Notes: a model not told the origin generated them from the letters alone. DNA of 64,000 nucleotides from Bursaphelenchus xylophilus (GCA_904066235.2 CAJFCV020000001.1:8866001-8930000), one strand, 5' to 3'. Shown: positions 1 to 12,500, counted from the stretch's first letter. Numbers and translations are program-made.

Positions 1-780
1 GGCATTCTTTGGAGCTGCTAGTGTAACAACTTTTGAAGCCTGAAATTCATTCAGGATGGATAGAAGAGTATTTCAGCAAAAAATCGCGAAAATAAAAATA
101 TAAGTTTTTGAGAAAATCCCGGATTACGGTCATTTTAGGGGGTTTTTGGGCCGTCTGGCCGCGGCATTCTTTGGAGCTGCTAGTGTAACAACTTTTGAGT
201 CTTGAAATTTACTCAGCATGACAAGGGAAGTATTTCAGCAAAAAATCGAGAAAATAAAAGTATAAGTTTTTGAGAAAATCCCGGATTACGGTAGTTTCGG
301 ACAGAAAATCCCCTATAATGACCGTAATTTCGGATTTTCTCAAAAACTTATACTTTTATTTTCCCTATTTTTTCTTAAAGACTCTCCTATATATTCTGAA
401 CAAATTTCCAGTCTCAAATCTGGTTACACTAGTAGCTCCAAAGAATGCCGCGGCCAGACGGCCTAAAAACCCCCTAAAATGACCGTAATCCAGGATTTTC
501 TGAAAAACTTATATTTTTATTTTCGCGATTTTTTGCTGAAATACTGTTCTATCCATGCTGAATGAATTTCAGGCTTCAAAAGTTGTTACACTAGCAGCTC
601 CAAAGAGTGCCGCGGCCAGACGGCCCAAAAACCCCCTAAAATGACCGTAATCCAGGATTTTCTCAAAAACTTATATTTTTATTTTCTCGATTTTTTGCTG
701 AAATACTCTTCTATCCATCATGAATGAATTTCAGGCCTCAAAAGTTGTTACACTAACTGTCCCAAAGAATGCCGCGGCCA
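1..780. repeat. Satellite-like array of ~162-bp monomers with an orientation switch
   Basis: The motif GGCATTCTTTGGAGCTGCTA occurs at 1 and again at 163, giving a ~162-bp unit. Its reverse complement closes three further units near 450, 612 and 772. Two forward copies are followed by three inverted copies, with the switch near 295-310. Each unit carries an AT-rich stretch (CTCAAAAACTTATA on the inverted copies), a GTTGTTACACTA block and a CGCGGCCAGACGG block. Copies differ by several percent. The array is cut by the window start, so its full length is unknown. No coding potential is credible here. Confidence 0.85.
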
Positions 781-1041
781 AGCAGCGAAAAAAGTGGGTA
801 CGGCTACCGTAATCTCCCACTATTTCAGGAATAGGTAGTATTACGATTCTGATTTCTGTCTTCCATGATGTATGCGCGTTTCTGACCCGGATAGCTTGTC
901 TAAATTCGTCATTCCAATAAAATTGTTAGCGAACTTAATAAAAGTTGGAAATTACAGTAACCTTTGTATAAACCCTAAAATAAAAGGTCAATTATTAATT
1001 TTTCAACCTGAAAACATTCCTCTTATGTCATTCTATTAATA

Positions 1042-2581
1042 CAGTAGCTGCCAAAAAACTGTCAATTTTTTTGTTTTTTGTGTAACTCTGCTCAACGTGG
1101 ACGGATTTAAACGAAACAAATACCATTCTGTAGAGAATTATTGCTGTTATCGAATGGCTTAGCGGTTGGAGCGATTTTACATCTTAGGGTGTAACAACTG
1201 TCGATGTAAAATTTTTGGAAAGACAAAAAACTGTCAATTTTTCCAAAAAAAATTTACCACTTGCACAGGTCGCGGCGAATCATGGGCTTATACATCACGA
1301 TTTCTAAATAAAGTCCCACTGTACATTACTGACCATCAAACGGAGCCAAGAAACTTAATTTAGTTGACCATTTGGTGGTCCCAAGTTCGATACCCCAAAA
1401 CATGACGTTTAAGGAAAAATCGATTTTTTCTTTGACTTAGAATAAAGGAAATGCCTTGCAGTAGAAGCTAGACAACCTACAATTAAAATAGAACAATGAT
1501 TGGGAGCCGCACTGTAAGTCTACGGACTCCACTGGATATTCAAGTTTCTCCGGTAACCGAGTGTCTGAAGAGACTTGGCCTTGTTGCCCCCGCTTTTGTA
1601 ACAACTTGCTAATGTTTTATCAATACGTGATCACAGATGTTCTAGAAGCATTTTATGGGCATTTGTAGGACGGCGATGCAAGTCACATAAGAATTACGGA
1701 GGGTTATGTTGTCATTAACAAAAAAATTTTTTTGTGGAAACTTGTAAGCCAGATTAAGACTTTAGAAACACCTCAGAGGGAGTGAAACCGCGTTAGAAAT
1801 GTCAAGAATGGCTGTAAATCTATGACACAATATCTTGCTTGTTCTTGCACTGGGTTATTTCTATTATATGGAGAGTGCAAATCGAGACAATAATTTTTCT
1901 TCAAAAATTCCGTTTCGAAGTTTGTTCTTTTACACGCAAAGTACGGGCCTGCCGCAGTAGCGGTTCTAAACTGTTCACTGTTCACATGGGTGCCTTCTGT
2001 CGCGTTGGAACAACGACTAGAGTTGTCTACGGAAGCACCCGGGCTAAAGTTTCACGGTACATCTACTGCCAGAAAAACTTGAATGTCAAGTGGAGTCCGT
2101 AGACTTACATTTAGGCTCCCAATCATTGTTCTATTTTAATTGTAGGTTGTCTAGCTTTTACTGCAAGGCATTGCATTAATGCTAAGTCAAAGAAAAAGAT
2201 CGATTTTTTCTTAAACGTCATGTTTTGGGGTATCGAACTTGGGACCACCAAAAGGCCTACTAAATTAACTTTCTTGGCTCCCTTGGATGGTCAACAATGT
2301 ACAGTGGGACACTATTTAAAAATCAGACTATATAAGCCTATGATTTGCCGCGACGCATGCAAGCGAGAAAATTTTTTTGGAAAAATTGACAGTTTTTTGT
2401 CTCTCCAAAAAATTTACATCGACGGTTGTTACACACTAAGATGTAAAATCGCTCCAACCGCTACGCCATTGGATAACAGTAATAATTCTCTACAGAATGG
2501 TGTTTGTTTCGTTTAAATCCATCCACGTTGAGCAGAGTTACACAAAAAACAAAAAAATTGACAGTTTTTTGGCAGCTACTG
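1042..2581. mobile_element. Non-autonomous Tc1/mariner-type foldback element, 1540 bp
   Basis: The left end CAGTAGCTGCCAAAAAACTG is mirrored at the right end (CAGTTTTTTGGCAGCTACTG) and each end is flanked by TA (1040-1041 and 2582-2583), the target duplication of Tc1/mariner elements. The inverted arms run about 1042-1545 and 2078-2581, around 500 bp each, with scattered mismatches. The ~530-bp core has no transposase-like reading frame. The terminal block AAAAAACTGTCAATTTTT is repeated inside the left arm near 1226 and mirrored in the right arm. It is probably mobilised in trans, if still active. Confidence 0.85.
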
Positions 2582-2669
2582 TATGTGAACCGTAGCGATT
2601 AATGGAAAAGTTTAAAAATTGATCGTCTCTATTTTGGTCCTACAGTAACCGAACATAGCAACTTTGAAC

Positions 2670-2775
2670 GCTTATATCTCAAAAACTTATATTTTTATTT
2701 TTGATTTTTTTGTCTTATTTTACGGGAAGGGTGTCCAACTTTTATAATCAGGTTTGAAAACTTGTTACACTCTTT
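2670..2775. repeat. Diverged extra monomer of the 162-bp satellite
   Basis: CTCAAAAACTTATATTTTTA, a poly-T stretch and GAAAACTTGTTACACT occur in the same order and spacing as in the inverted monomers at 450-780, but with many substitutions. It lies directly beyond the foldback element, which suggests that the element inserted within or beside an older, larger array. Confidence 0.55.
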
Positions 2776-3322
2776 CGAATTTTCGGCAGCAATCGATATG
2801 GTATCATGACGATTACGGTACTACCGAAAGACGAAAAGATACAAAAAAAGTTTCAATTAGAAAAATGTTGGCCATGTTCGAAAACATACAGACAAGAAGT
2901 TTCAGATCCGTAGAGCGATCACCTGGTTCACAACAACGGCCGCTTTATAAAACACAAAATGTTACAGTAATCCCGAAATAATGCAAATTTTGGGAAAACG
3001 TTTGACGCTTTTGATATATGCCCTGTGGGTGTTCTATGAGCCAAATTTGAAGAAATTCGGTGATGGTCACCGCAACAATTGTTCGGTCCCGTGACGAAAA
3101 CTACAAGACCTTTGGCATTACGTTTTGTCCCATGGCCAAGGAGGATTATATTATTCAGTGAATGTGTGTGTTACGCTATATATTGCTATTATTGTTTCTG
3201 TAATAAATCTATCTATATTTATTACTCTACATTCGGCTGACTACATATCTTCGCGGATACAAGTGAGGATACAACAACAATGTCCGGGCCATGCTTCACT
3301 TTGTAAAAAAGTCCGTTTTAAG
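2776..3322. other. Spacer with no recognisable gene
   Basis: This stretch lies downstream of the truncated acyl-CoA synthetase, where the missing C-terminal exons would be expected. I searched the minus strand for the later motifs of the family and found none. It is ordinary AT-rich sequence. Confidence 0.5.
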
Positions 3323-4627
3323 TTACCTATGCATCAAACAAGACGTAATTAATTGCCGTGGCACTGGAGATGGCTCCGAAATAATGGTCCTGGATTCGAA
3401 CATAAACGGGGTAAATGCGACGAGGCCAAAGACCGGGATGCGATATAACGGAAGAGCACACGCCATTATACTCTAAAATAATAATGTTAGCCCGGAAAAA
3501 CAACAATTGCTTACTCCTTTCCTGATCCCGATAATATTCGAAGCGATGCGACAGCCATTGATTAACTGGTAATGAGAGAGACCGGCAGCTTTAGGAGGAC
3601 CCGTTGAGCCCTTGAAATAATCATTCCGTCTAAATTGTTCTTACCAATGTAAATTGAATACAAGCCAAGCGATGGGAGTTCCACTGGAGATAGTTGGGGA
3701 GTTTCTCCATCCTCGGGGGTGTGCATTTCCCGTAGATCTCGGATAAGGTCCAGGTACCGCTGAAATAAGATTTTTTTTAAAATTTCTGACGCCTTATAAA
3801 ATTATTCAAAAAGATTATTTTAATGGCAAAATAAGCTGCCCAAAATAGACTTTATTGCTTCTAATTTTTTTGAACTTACGCATGTTTGTGATCCTCATCG
3901 CCCAGGATAACATGGGTTAGTTTGGGCAATCTGGCCGACTTCAGTTTACTCCGAGCGCATTTTTTGATCTCTGGACATAAACTCTCAATCAAATCATACA
4001 TCGCGTCTGAGCCCCCTCCATTTGGCGACGAAAATAAAACAACGGCACGGAAGTCCCCCTAAAATATATATAAAAAAATATGTAAAGAATTGAGATGATT
4101 AATTAAAATCTCTGATGGTGAATTTACCGCTTTAAGAAGATGCTCTAATTGCTCTGGTTTGGCGACGGCGTTGGCGCCGACTAGAGAGAAGACCAGGCCA
4201 GCTCGGGAAGCGGCCAAAGCCGAGAGCAGGACCTGGCTGTGGTTGTGGCCACAGATTAAAATACGGTCCATATTTTTTAGACCGGTCGCGGCGAATCCGG
4301 TGGCCAAATAGTCCGTCTGAAAACACTTTATCAGACAACAAAAAGTTTTTTATATTTATCTCTGTCTAAGAATTACCTCCATTTTGATCATTTCGAAGCT
4401 GAAACTCATCCGTTCTGAGTCAAAAACAAAGGCCGTCTGATTATTGGTCCCCTTTTTGTTGACCAATTCGGGGATTGTGATCTCATACGGACCACTGTCA
4501 CTTTGTCTCTGTAAAGATTTTAATGAAAAAAGGTATATTATCCACGGAAGCTGATATTATCCATCTCCCTTACCTGATGTGTAAAATCCAAACAGAACAC
4601 ACTCTCTTCCCGTATTTGCAACGGCAT
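3323..4627 (-). CDS. Acyl-CoA synthetase (AMP-forming, ACSF2-like), N-terminal half only
   Basis: Exons on the minus strand: 4627-4574, 4508-4377, 4316-4128, 4058-3880, 3759-3645, 3610-3515 and 3472-3323, all in phase, giving 304 residues. The order matches the N-terminal half of medium-chain acyl-CoA synthetases: a segment DRILICGHNHSQVLLSALAA followed by SRAGLVFSLVGAN, then a phosphate-binding loop QFTLGSTGPPKAAGLSHYQL, then ALPLYRIPVFGLV. The family normally activates fatty acids with ATP and transfers them to coenzyme A. Here the loop deviates from the usual SGTTGxPKG (LGSTGPPKA), and the protein stops right after MHR, where the family normally continues for about another 250-300 residues including the C-terminal lid. 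I found no later exons downstream. It may be a degenerate or truncated copy, or a gene whose remaining exons are unrecognisable. The start at 4627 is the first ATG of a short exon; no targeting peptide is evident. Confidence 0.65.
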
Positions 4628-6542
4628 TGCTACAGTAACCCCCTTTACTTCCGTATATCGAAAAATGGAACAAAAATGTGTGAAAAGGAGCGATCGGCAC
4701 TGAAAATGCCCTGAGGGGAGCTTTTGTTTTCCGGGCCTAAAGTCTTTTTTTGCGGATATTTTTTGATCTCAACGTGCCAGGTGCTGATCGGAGTGGGAGG
4801 CTGGAAAAATAAATCTCCTGGGTTTTTGCGACATTTCAAAGAGAAAAAAGTAATGAGTAATGTTAATTACTGCAAGGGCTCTGATAAAGTACTCGGAGGC
4901 CTAAAATAGGTCCTTGAAACTTTGGAAAAGAGCCATGTGCATGATTAAAGCTTTGGAATAGCGCCATATGCATGATGATTTAATGGACCAAATTCATTTT
5001 GAAAAATAAAAAAAATCGTTTTTTCTGGATCAAAATTTGCTTACTTTTACAGCGAAATAAAGCCGGTACAACAAAAAATAGTTGATTTTTCACTCTGTTG
5101 GGAAAATAATGAGCACTATATTACATAAAAAGTCGCAGTCGAAAAAATTAATCCTTGTGTCGCGGCAAAATCAAATGGCTGTTCACCGCGGCACAGTCGG
5201 CGAAGCGACATTGTGCTCATTATTTTCCAGACAGAACTGATGTAATAACTTCTATTGTCTGGTTTGATTGTATTTGTGCACAGGTTTAGGCAAAAAAATC
5301 ATGAGTTCTTCCAAAATTGCCATTTTGTCGACGAAACTTGTCCAAAAATTGTGAAATATCTCTGTGTCTACGAATATCGCCTCAGTACTCTCTCCACTTT
5401 TCTCATTTTTTCTCAAACTTTCTTCATTTCCTGCTCTTTTACTCTTCTCCGTTCCTCCCATTAATCTGATCGATCCGTACTTCGGACATTACTTTTTTGT
5501 TTGATTTCCTTTTTATCAAACACTGCCTGAGGGCAAATTGAATTCGAAATCGTCCCACATTTTTTGTTTTTAGTGTATTCCTCAGCTGTTTTTCCTTGTC
5601 ATGTCATCTTTTTTTCGAGCTCATATCCAATGATTGAGGTTATGAGAGACAAGTTTTAAGGTAAGAGGGTTAGGGTTGAGGGGGAGTTCAGAGAGGCTCA
5701 GATTACAGTAGACAGAAAGAAGGAAGCGTTTGCACAAGTGTTTTCATATCAGAGAGAACTGTTGGGGAATACCTCTATAAAAGGTATCAAAAGATTATTT
5801 TAATCCGAGTAACTTTACTCTTCTGGAATTACTAAACAGGAAGTTGAGTAATCCCCTACCTCATCGTTACGCAATTCTACGCAAAAATCCTCAAAATACT
5901 TGAATTTGGGAGTAAACAGTAGACCAGACAAGACGCTGACGTCCGAAAGTGCAAGTGAAATCCACATTTCCTAAGGACTAATAGCAAAAAGATGAAATAA
6001 AGGTCGTAAAGTCGCCATAAAAGCAACAAATGTCTTTAAGAAGAGACTTGGCGACTGGCACGTTGTTTTCGAGATCAGAAATGGATAAATAAGATGACGA
6101 GACGGGCTGATCAACAAAGTCGCGACCACATGGCCCGGCTCTTACTTCCTTGCTGACGGTAAACAACTCTCCGGCCAAGTCGAGACAGGATTCTTACAGA
6201 CCATAAATCGTGGCCCTTCGTTTGCAAAAACACTCCAGAAGACGAATTGCAGAAGTCCTCCTTCCAATCCATCCCCTTTTCTGAACCTTTTTCTTGCGTT
6301 TTCGGACGGCCGAAAACGAATCGATGCAATTTCTCTGGGCCCCCAAGTAAAATTAGGCCCGCCGAAAAAGCGGTGAAAAGGGAAAGAGAACAGAAAAACG
6401 ATGGCCCCTTTGGCGGGGACCGGAGAATTCTTGCCCCAGGGCATGCCATTGGGCTGCAAGCGAGGAAAGAGAGTGCAAAAGAGTCCCCGCTCTTTTCCCC
6501 CTAAAACATTGCACTCGAAACGTACGCCGGCGACTCGATGTA
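4628..6542. other. Intergenic region between acyl-CoA synthetase and dystrobrevin
   Basis: No gene could be supported. It contains one small inverted-repeat element (5094-5235) and, near 6250-6540, a GC-richer stretch immediately upstream of the dystrobrevin start that is open in several frames. That pattern fits a promoter or 5' leader better than a protein. Confidence 0.5.
5094..5235. mobile_element. Small inverted-repeat element (MITE), 142 bp
   Basis: The left end TCTGTTGGGAAAATAATGAGCAC is mirrored by GTGCTCATTATTTTCCAGACAGA on the right, with 21 of 23 positions matching. The interior is CG-rich (GTCGCGGC, CACCGCGGCACAGTCGGCGA). The layout and the right subterminal motif AAGCGACATTGTGC resemble the element at 33487-33613. 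No clear target duplication was found. Confidence 0.65.
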
Positions 6543-9522
6543 ATGGCCATGTGGCCGCCGCCCATCAACCCGCCCGACCACACCATCGCCCCTTCCACCA
6601 ACGGCGATGAGTTGCAATCTCTCATCGATCAGATGCGTAAGGAATCTTATCTCTTTTTAGAGGCTTTTAAAGCGGATTCCCAGAGGCTTTTTCCAAAATA
6701 GAATTTGAAAAATCTCAAATTCTATTGTTACTTACAGCTTTTATCCCGCATATTATAACAAATAAGGATTTTTGACATCTTCGTCAAGTGTAATATTAAA
6801 CTTACAAGGGAAGTACCCCAAGTGCGACGCTCGGATTTTCTTTAAATTTTGCACACACGTCGGGTATGGACTAAATATCAATTCCTAAACTTTTAGCTCG
6901 CGCTTTGCAGGCGCCGTCGAGATATCGGGCGGGTTATGCCGCCGAGAGAGCACGCTAAACGTGGAGAGCGGTCAGAGATAAAAACGCTTTTTGGCCATAA
7001 CTTTGGCAGTTTCGTGCGGAAAAATTTGATTTTTTGTAGAAACATTATCCTTTACGGTAGAAATTGGCATGAAACTTTTCGTGCTGAAATTCGGCAAAAA
7101 GTCCTAAATTTTCGCCGACTTTCGATCTAAAAATCTCGGTTGTTTCTGCAAAGCGCGAGCTAGGATTCTCGCATATATCTTAGAAAAAATTATTCTAAAT
7201 TTGTGCCAAGTTTCATCAAAATCTGAGCGTCGCACTTGGGGTACTTCCCCTGTTAGAACAATTTCAAAGTGTACTCAAATCATTTCTAATGTTTTTGCAT
7301 AATGTCTCTACGTTTGTGCTCCCGTGCCAACAAACTTTAGAGCTATTAGCATAAATTCCGGTCATGGATTGTTTGGAATAATCCGAGCGGAAGACGAATT
7401 TTTTGAAAAAGAAAGGTCAAGGAAAACTTTGGCGACGACAAAAATGTCCAAAAACGTATCGTAAATTCATAAAACTTAAAAGAATTCTACAAGAACCGCT
7501 TTCAGGAGTCCAAGATTTTGATTCGATCAGATTCGCGACCTATCGGACTGCTTGTAAACTCAGATTTGTTCAGAAAAAGACGAATGGTAAGTGTTATTAC
7601 CCATTAATTACACTAAATTCAGTTCATCTTGTTGGAATATGGGATATGATCGAAGCTTTCCGAGAAAATGGACTCAATGCAATGCCAATTACGGCAAGTT
7701 TGAAGATCTCTCGCCTCGAACTGCTTCTAACTTCTATTTTCCACAATCTGAACAAAAGATTGCCGACTTCTCAGCATGTGGATACGGACAAGAGTATCTC
7801 TTCTCTCCTCAGCTTCATGTTAGGTGCATATGACCGACAGCATATCAATAGAGTCACCGTCTTCGCCACGAAAATCGGTCTAGCCACCCTTTGTGCGGGT
7901 AAATTGGTCGATAAATTGAGGTGTAAGTGGTGATGTAACCCGCGTTATAATAATATAAAATATTAAGATGTCTTCTCACAAATTTCTGATTCATCCGGTC
8001 GAATGGAATACGAGAAGTTTACCGAGTATTTACAACAAGTTCTTGCCTTGCCGACGGCCGTTTTCGAAGCACCAACCTTTGGATTCTCGGAAACAGCGCT
8101 CCAGCAATGTTTTAAACCGGTAAATATCCTTGCAACCCAATAATAGGGACAATTAATATAAAAAAAGTAGTAACTTACTTTCCCCTTTTCAGAACCAAGA
8201 AGTCAGTCTAAACCTATTCCTCGACACAATAATGGGAGAAAACTGTCCGCCATGTCTAATGTGGCTACCTTTACTACATCGGATGGCTTCAGTAGAACAT
8301 GTTTACCATCCCGTTGTTTGCGATGCTTGCCAGGTAACTTATATTTCCTATTAGTATTTACCTTATTTTTAGGCTCGATCCTTTACTGGATTTCGATACA
8401 AATGTCAGCGATGTCCCAATTACCAGTTATGCCAATCTTGTTTCTGGAGAGGCCGGATAAGTCAATCCCACTCCAATGAACATGAAATGAAAGAGTACTC
8501 TAGCTATGTAAGACATCTCTTGAAGTAACATTTACTTTTTTAGAAATCACCAACCAAACAGATCGCTCATTCGATCCACAAATCCCTCCAATGCATGCCA
8601 TTGGTATCTCAGAAGACCGAAAGACCATTTGAACCGCGGCCTCAGAGGTACCTAGACCTCTCAAACATAGTTCCCATGACTCCATCTACCCATCGTTATC
8701 AACAACCGCAAGAGCCCATAAATGAATGGACCTCAGGATTACTTCCGGGACAATATGGAAATGGATATGCGATGGATGACGAGCACAAATTGATCGCGAG
8801 ATATGCCGCCAAATTGGCTGGAAGGACAAGTGTGAGGAACAAATTTAATCGAGTTTGAAAAAATATTGTCAATTTAGGATGAAGGCCTTTTCTATTCTCA
8901 ACGCTAATATAATACTTTTCCTAGGTAAAAACCCTATTCATGGTTGTATTTCAGCATGTTCCAACGATGAAAAAGCAAAAAAGGCCAGGTCAAATCACGG
9001 ATCCTATTGATGAAAGAGCAGTGATCGCCCAATTAGAAGAAGAAAACAATGAAATGTTGAGAGAAATGGCAGTGATGGAGCAACAACAACAACTGGTAGA
9101 CAGTAATCCACATTTGGCCGGAATCCGGGATCGAACGGCCGAATTGGAGGCCAAAATGAGAGAGAAACAGCAAGTCAGAAGACAACTAATGCAACAATTG
9201 GAGAGATTGATGGGACAACTAAACGTAAGTAAAGTGAGTACATGTAGAATAAATAAATATTATTCTTCAGTCCTCCTCTGATGGAACAATAAAACGGCCT
9301 CTCACATTGGGAACAAACCCGGAGGAGCTGAACGGACTCGGAAATATGATCAGCAACGCCTTCCGGCAATCAGAACCGACTCCATTCCCAGAGATCACCC
9401 AATTACAAGGAGATCTACTCAATGCGGCCGAGGCCATCACTAGTAATATGACTGATCTGGTGCAGGAACTTGACCAAGGTAATCTTTAATCTATATCGAC
9501 TCATTTTACAGCACGAATTTGA
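6543..9522 (+). CDS. dyb-1: Dystrobrevin (DYB-1)
   Basis: Ten exons: 6543-6636, 7506-7586, 7623-7922, 7968-8119, 8193-8333, 8373-8507, 8544-8831, 8955-9224, 9271-9478 and 9512-9522. All phases join and give 559 residues, close to the size of worm dystrobrevin. Residues ~32-210 are the EF-hand-like region ([42 protein letters not shown]). Residues ~245-300 are a ZZ zinc finger with CDAC, CQRC and CQSC pairs and a closing H..H. Residues ~400-487 form a Glu/Gln-rich coiled coil ([15 protein letters not shown]), the segment that pairs with dystrophin in this family. The protein is a cytoplasmic component of the dystrophin-associated complex in muscle and nerve. The N-terminus (MAMWPPPIN) is short; a second in-frame ATG follows at 6549. 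AATAAA signals occur at 9531 and 9709. Intron 1 is 869 bp and holds an inverted-repeat element. Confidence 0.93.
6801..7256. mobile_element. Inverted-repeat element in dystrobrevin intron 1, ~456 bp
   Basis: The left block AAGGGAAGTACCCCAAGTGC at ~6807 is mirrored at 7226-7250 (GCACTTGGGGTACTTCCCC), and similarity extends about 50 bp inward. A second internal pair is perfect over 16 bp: AGCTCGCGCTTTGCAG near 6895 and its complement near 7148. There is no transposase frame and no clear target duplication, so the superfamily is open. It accounts for about half of the intron. Confidence 0.75.
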
Positions 9523-12500
9523 TGTAAAATAATAAAATTCCGAACTTCTGAACTTTCAGCCAGTGACGAAAGTCTAAAAGAGAACGGAACGACCGTTTTG
9601 CCATGAAGAGACGTGAAATTCAAGTGTAATATAGCTGCTGAACTCCGTCGCTTCCCCCAAATTACATTGCCATAATTATCAAAAATCAAAAATATCGAGT
9701 GGACTTCTAATAAATTTATTTTGTTTTTTCTTATTTTTGGGCTGACTTCGTCAATTGACTTTTGTGACGGAATGTCAATATTGATTTTTCAAAAATATGA
9801 CTGTTGCCAGTTTTAAGCAGATCAGCGAAGCCATCCCGAACCGCTGGACCCCCTCTTTTGACACAGCCCTTGTTGTGTGCGCTAAGTCCAAATAATGGCC
9901 CCGGATTACCGATAACAATTTAGAGACTATGGGGGGAATACGGTAGTACTATGAAGGTGTGATGGTTACGTCAGAATTGCGTATTTTGGGAGATTTACCT
10001 TTTTCTTGTTAGGGTGGCGGGGGATTTTCTTTTTTCAATTAATAACAGAAGGGGTTAAATATGCTGGGACTTGTTGTGACGTCGGCAGGCTAGGAGAAGG
10101 GCGCTGATGTCGGGGAAAGTCGATAGAGAGATGTATTTGCCAGATTCAACCTTGCTTTTACTTGTTCCTTTCTCTTTGCCTAATTCTTGACGTCTTTTCA
10201 GTTGTTGTCACATGTTTTTTTTGTGTTGTCTTACATCATGATCCCCTTTTTTATCACCGTTTTTGTTTGCCCCCACCCCCGTCGCCCTGTCCCCCATTTG
10301 TGACCGTTCCCGGACCCACAGCTGGCACACGGTCGTACCGAAGAACGTTCCAACTCTTGTTTGTCTTCATCTCCTTGCTCTTGTTTGCTCTGACCCTCAT
10401 CGTCCCTCTTCCCGATCTGAGCGTGACCAGTGCGTGAGGCGGAAAAAGGGAAGATCTAGAGCAACGGGTTACAACCTATGAGTCCACAAGTTCCTCATAC
10501 TGTCCGAAGTCGAAAAAGTCAAGATTTGGGAAGATTTCTTATATTATACTTGATCAAGCTCCAAGATCGGTCGCCTTCGTCCGTCGTAAATTCGAAGAAA
10601 ATTATCAATATTATCGATAAACCCCTGCGGTCCTGATTTTACGCTTTTGCCCTTTTAAATCGCGGAAAAAGAAGCTTGTAAATGTTGGACATTGCACCAA
10701 AACAAGCCCATTCTTATTATAAATAGCTTTCCTTGAAACATTTGAGTTAAAACGTCTGTCACGGAACGGTGCGAACGTTGACTATGCAAACAGAGACCGA
10801 GAGATAGGGAATCAGCATTTCCGCAGAGAAATCGGTGTTTTTGTGGGAGATTTGGAGAAAACAATCGAGAAAATGGCGAAATCTGGAGAGCATAGACCAG
10901 GATGATAACCTTAGACCGCGCGGAATGTTTCGTCATAAAAATTCTTTTAGTAAGACCTCTCAAATCATCGTATACATTTTCTTGTATAAAGATATCAGCT
11001 TTTGACTTTAAATTTTGAACGTATAAACAAACAATGGCTCCATTCGTTTTAGGCAGTCAAAAAAAAAACGAAAACAGATACAAAATTACACCTCTGACTG
11101 TAGACCTGCACTTTTATTAATGAGTCTATTCTGAGGGACTCCCCCAATTCTTATCAGGACCAAAGAATAAAAGTCTCCAAATCAAATTTCAAAATATTTT
11201 TTGCGAAGCCTGAGGCGAGTAAATCGGGAAGTCGAGACGTGATAACAGGTTGGAGTTTCAACGAATTTAGCCGGCCTTTTATTATTGTCTGTCTGAGCAC
11301 TTTGACCTCTGGGCTTGATCCAAATATTCCAAGTGCATTTCTAAATTTTTTGAAAATAGAAATGTTTGATTATGACGTTATCTAAAGCATTAAAAGCAAC
11401 AAATTGCGAACGAAATGGTGCATCATGTAGGATATTAGGATGTTCTCTAATCGCTCATCTTGGACGGCAATTATGCGATTTCAGGAGTATATGTGTATGT
11501 GTAAAGAAGTAGACATGGCTAAAGAGCATGTGAGATTGCCGAGAATAGGGGGTGGATATAGGTTGTCCATTTTTGCAAAATTTGGGATTTTCCTCGAATG
11601 TTTCGGAAAATTATTTTGGGAAAATTGTTATCCAAGAAAAGCGTTTCATTCCGATACTCTTCAAATTTTTGCAACCGTGTTTTTGGACTTGGCGCCATGA
11701 AAGTCTTAGTTCCCACTTTTCAACGACAACCGATATTTTAATCGCTCTTTTATTTTTTTACAAATATTTTACGCTCAAATTTTTGGTCGGTCTACGAATT
11801 ATTTAGTGTCCCATCTTCGAAATGTTGTGTAATTGCAACCACCTATTCCTCTAAACTTCCCGAACCCGCACTCTGAACTCTTGCAAGCTCCCCTTGTCCC
11901 CATCCTCAACCACTTTGCTCTCTTCTTCTCCTCAAAACTGATAACCGACTGGTCACAAAAACCTTGAAAAGAAACCATTTCGTCGCTACCGGGCCTTTTC
12001 GGGGGTAACTGTTTCTGGAACCGGGGTCTCTGATAACAAGTGCACCTCCAAAAACTAATTTTAGGGCGTCGTTGAAATTCGCAATCTGATTGTAAACATG
12101 GCCAATCGGGGGTTAATTAAGGCGATGACGGCGTTCAGGAGGTCATTTGGAAATTTTATTGGGCATGTTGCTGCGTTTTTATGTCGTCGTATTTTATCAA
12201 ATTCAAATTCTTTCATCGAATTTACATATTTGCTTTCATTTTTTATTTTCAAATTTTTTGTTTTTCACGGTCCAGGCACCGAATTGCACTCTTTTCCGCA
12301 GAGTTTTTGTATCCGACACAGGTGTAGATTAGAAGGCATTGGTCGAAAAAAGAGGGGTCTTGGGCTTGTATTGTCATTACCATGATAAAAGATGACGTTG
12401 AGGAGGGTCGGTTCTGATTTCGAATATAATTTTTGATTTAGAGAACTTATAGTGATCCATTGTTTAGATTTTTAATATTTATATTTTTTTAGCTCTTCAA

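Noticed and set aside
3400..3420. TTCGAATCC on the minus strand, a tRNA B-box-like string
   Set aside because: It lies inside an exon of the acyl-CoA synthetase and has no A box or cloverleaf around it.
10162..10481. Two overlapping C- and V/L-rich open frames on the plus strand
   Set aside because: They are low-complexity, overlap in different frames, have no domain and no neighbouring exons with matching splice sites.
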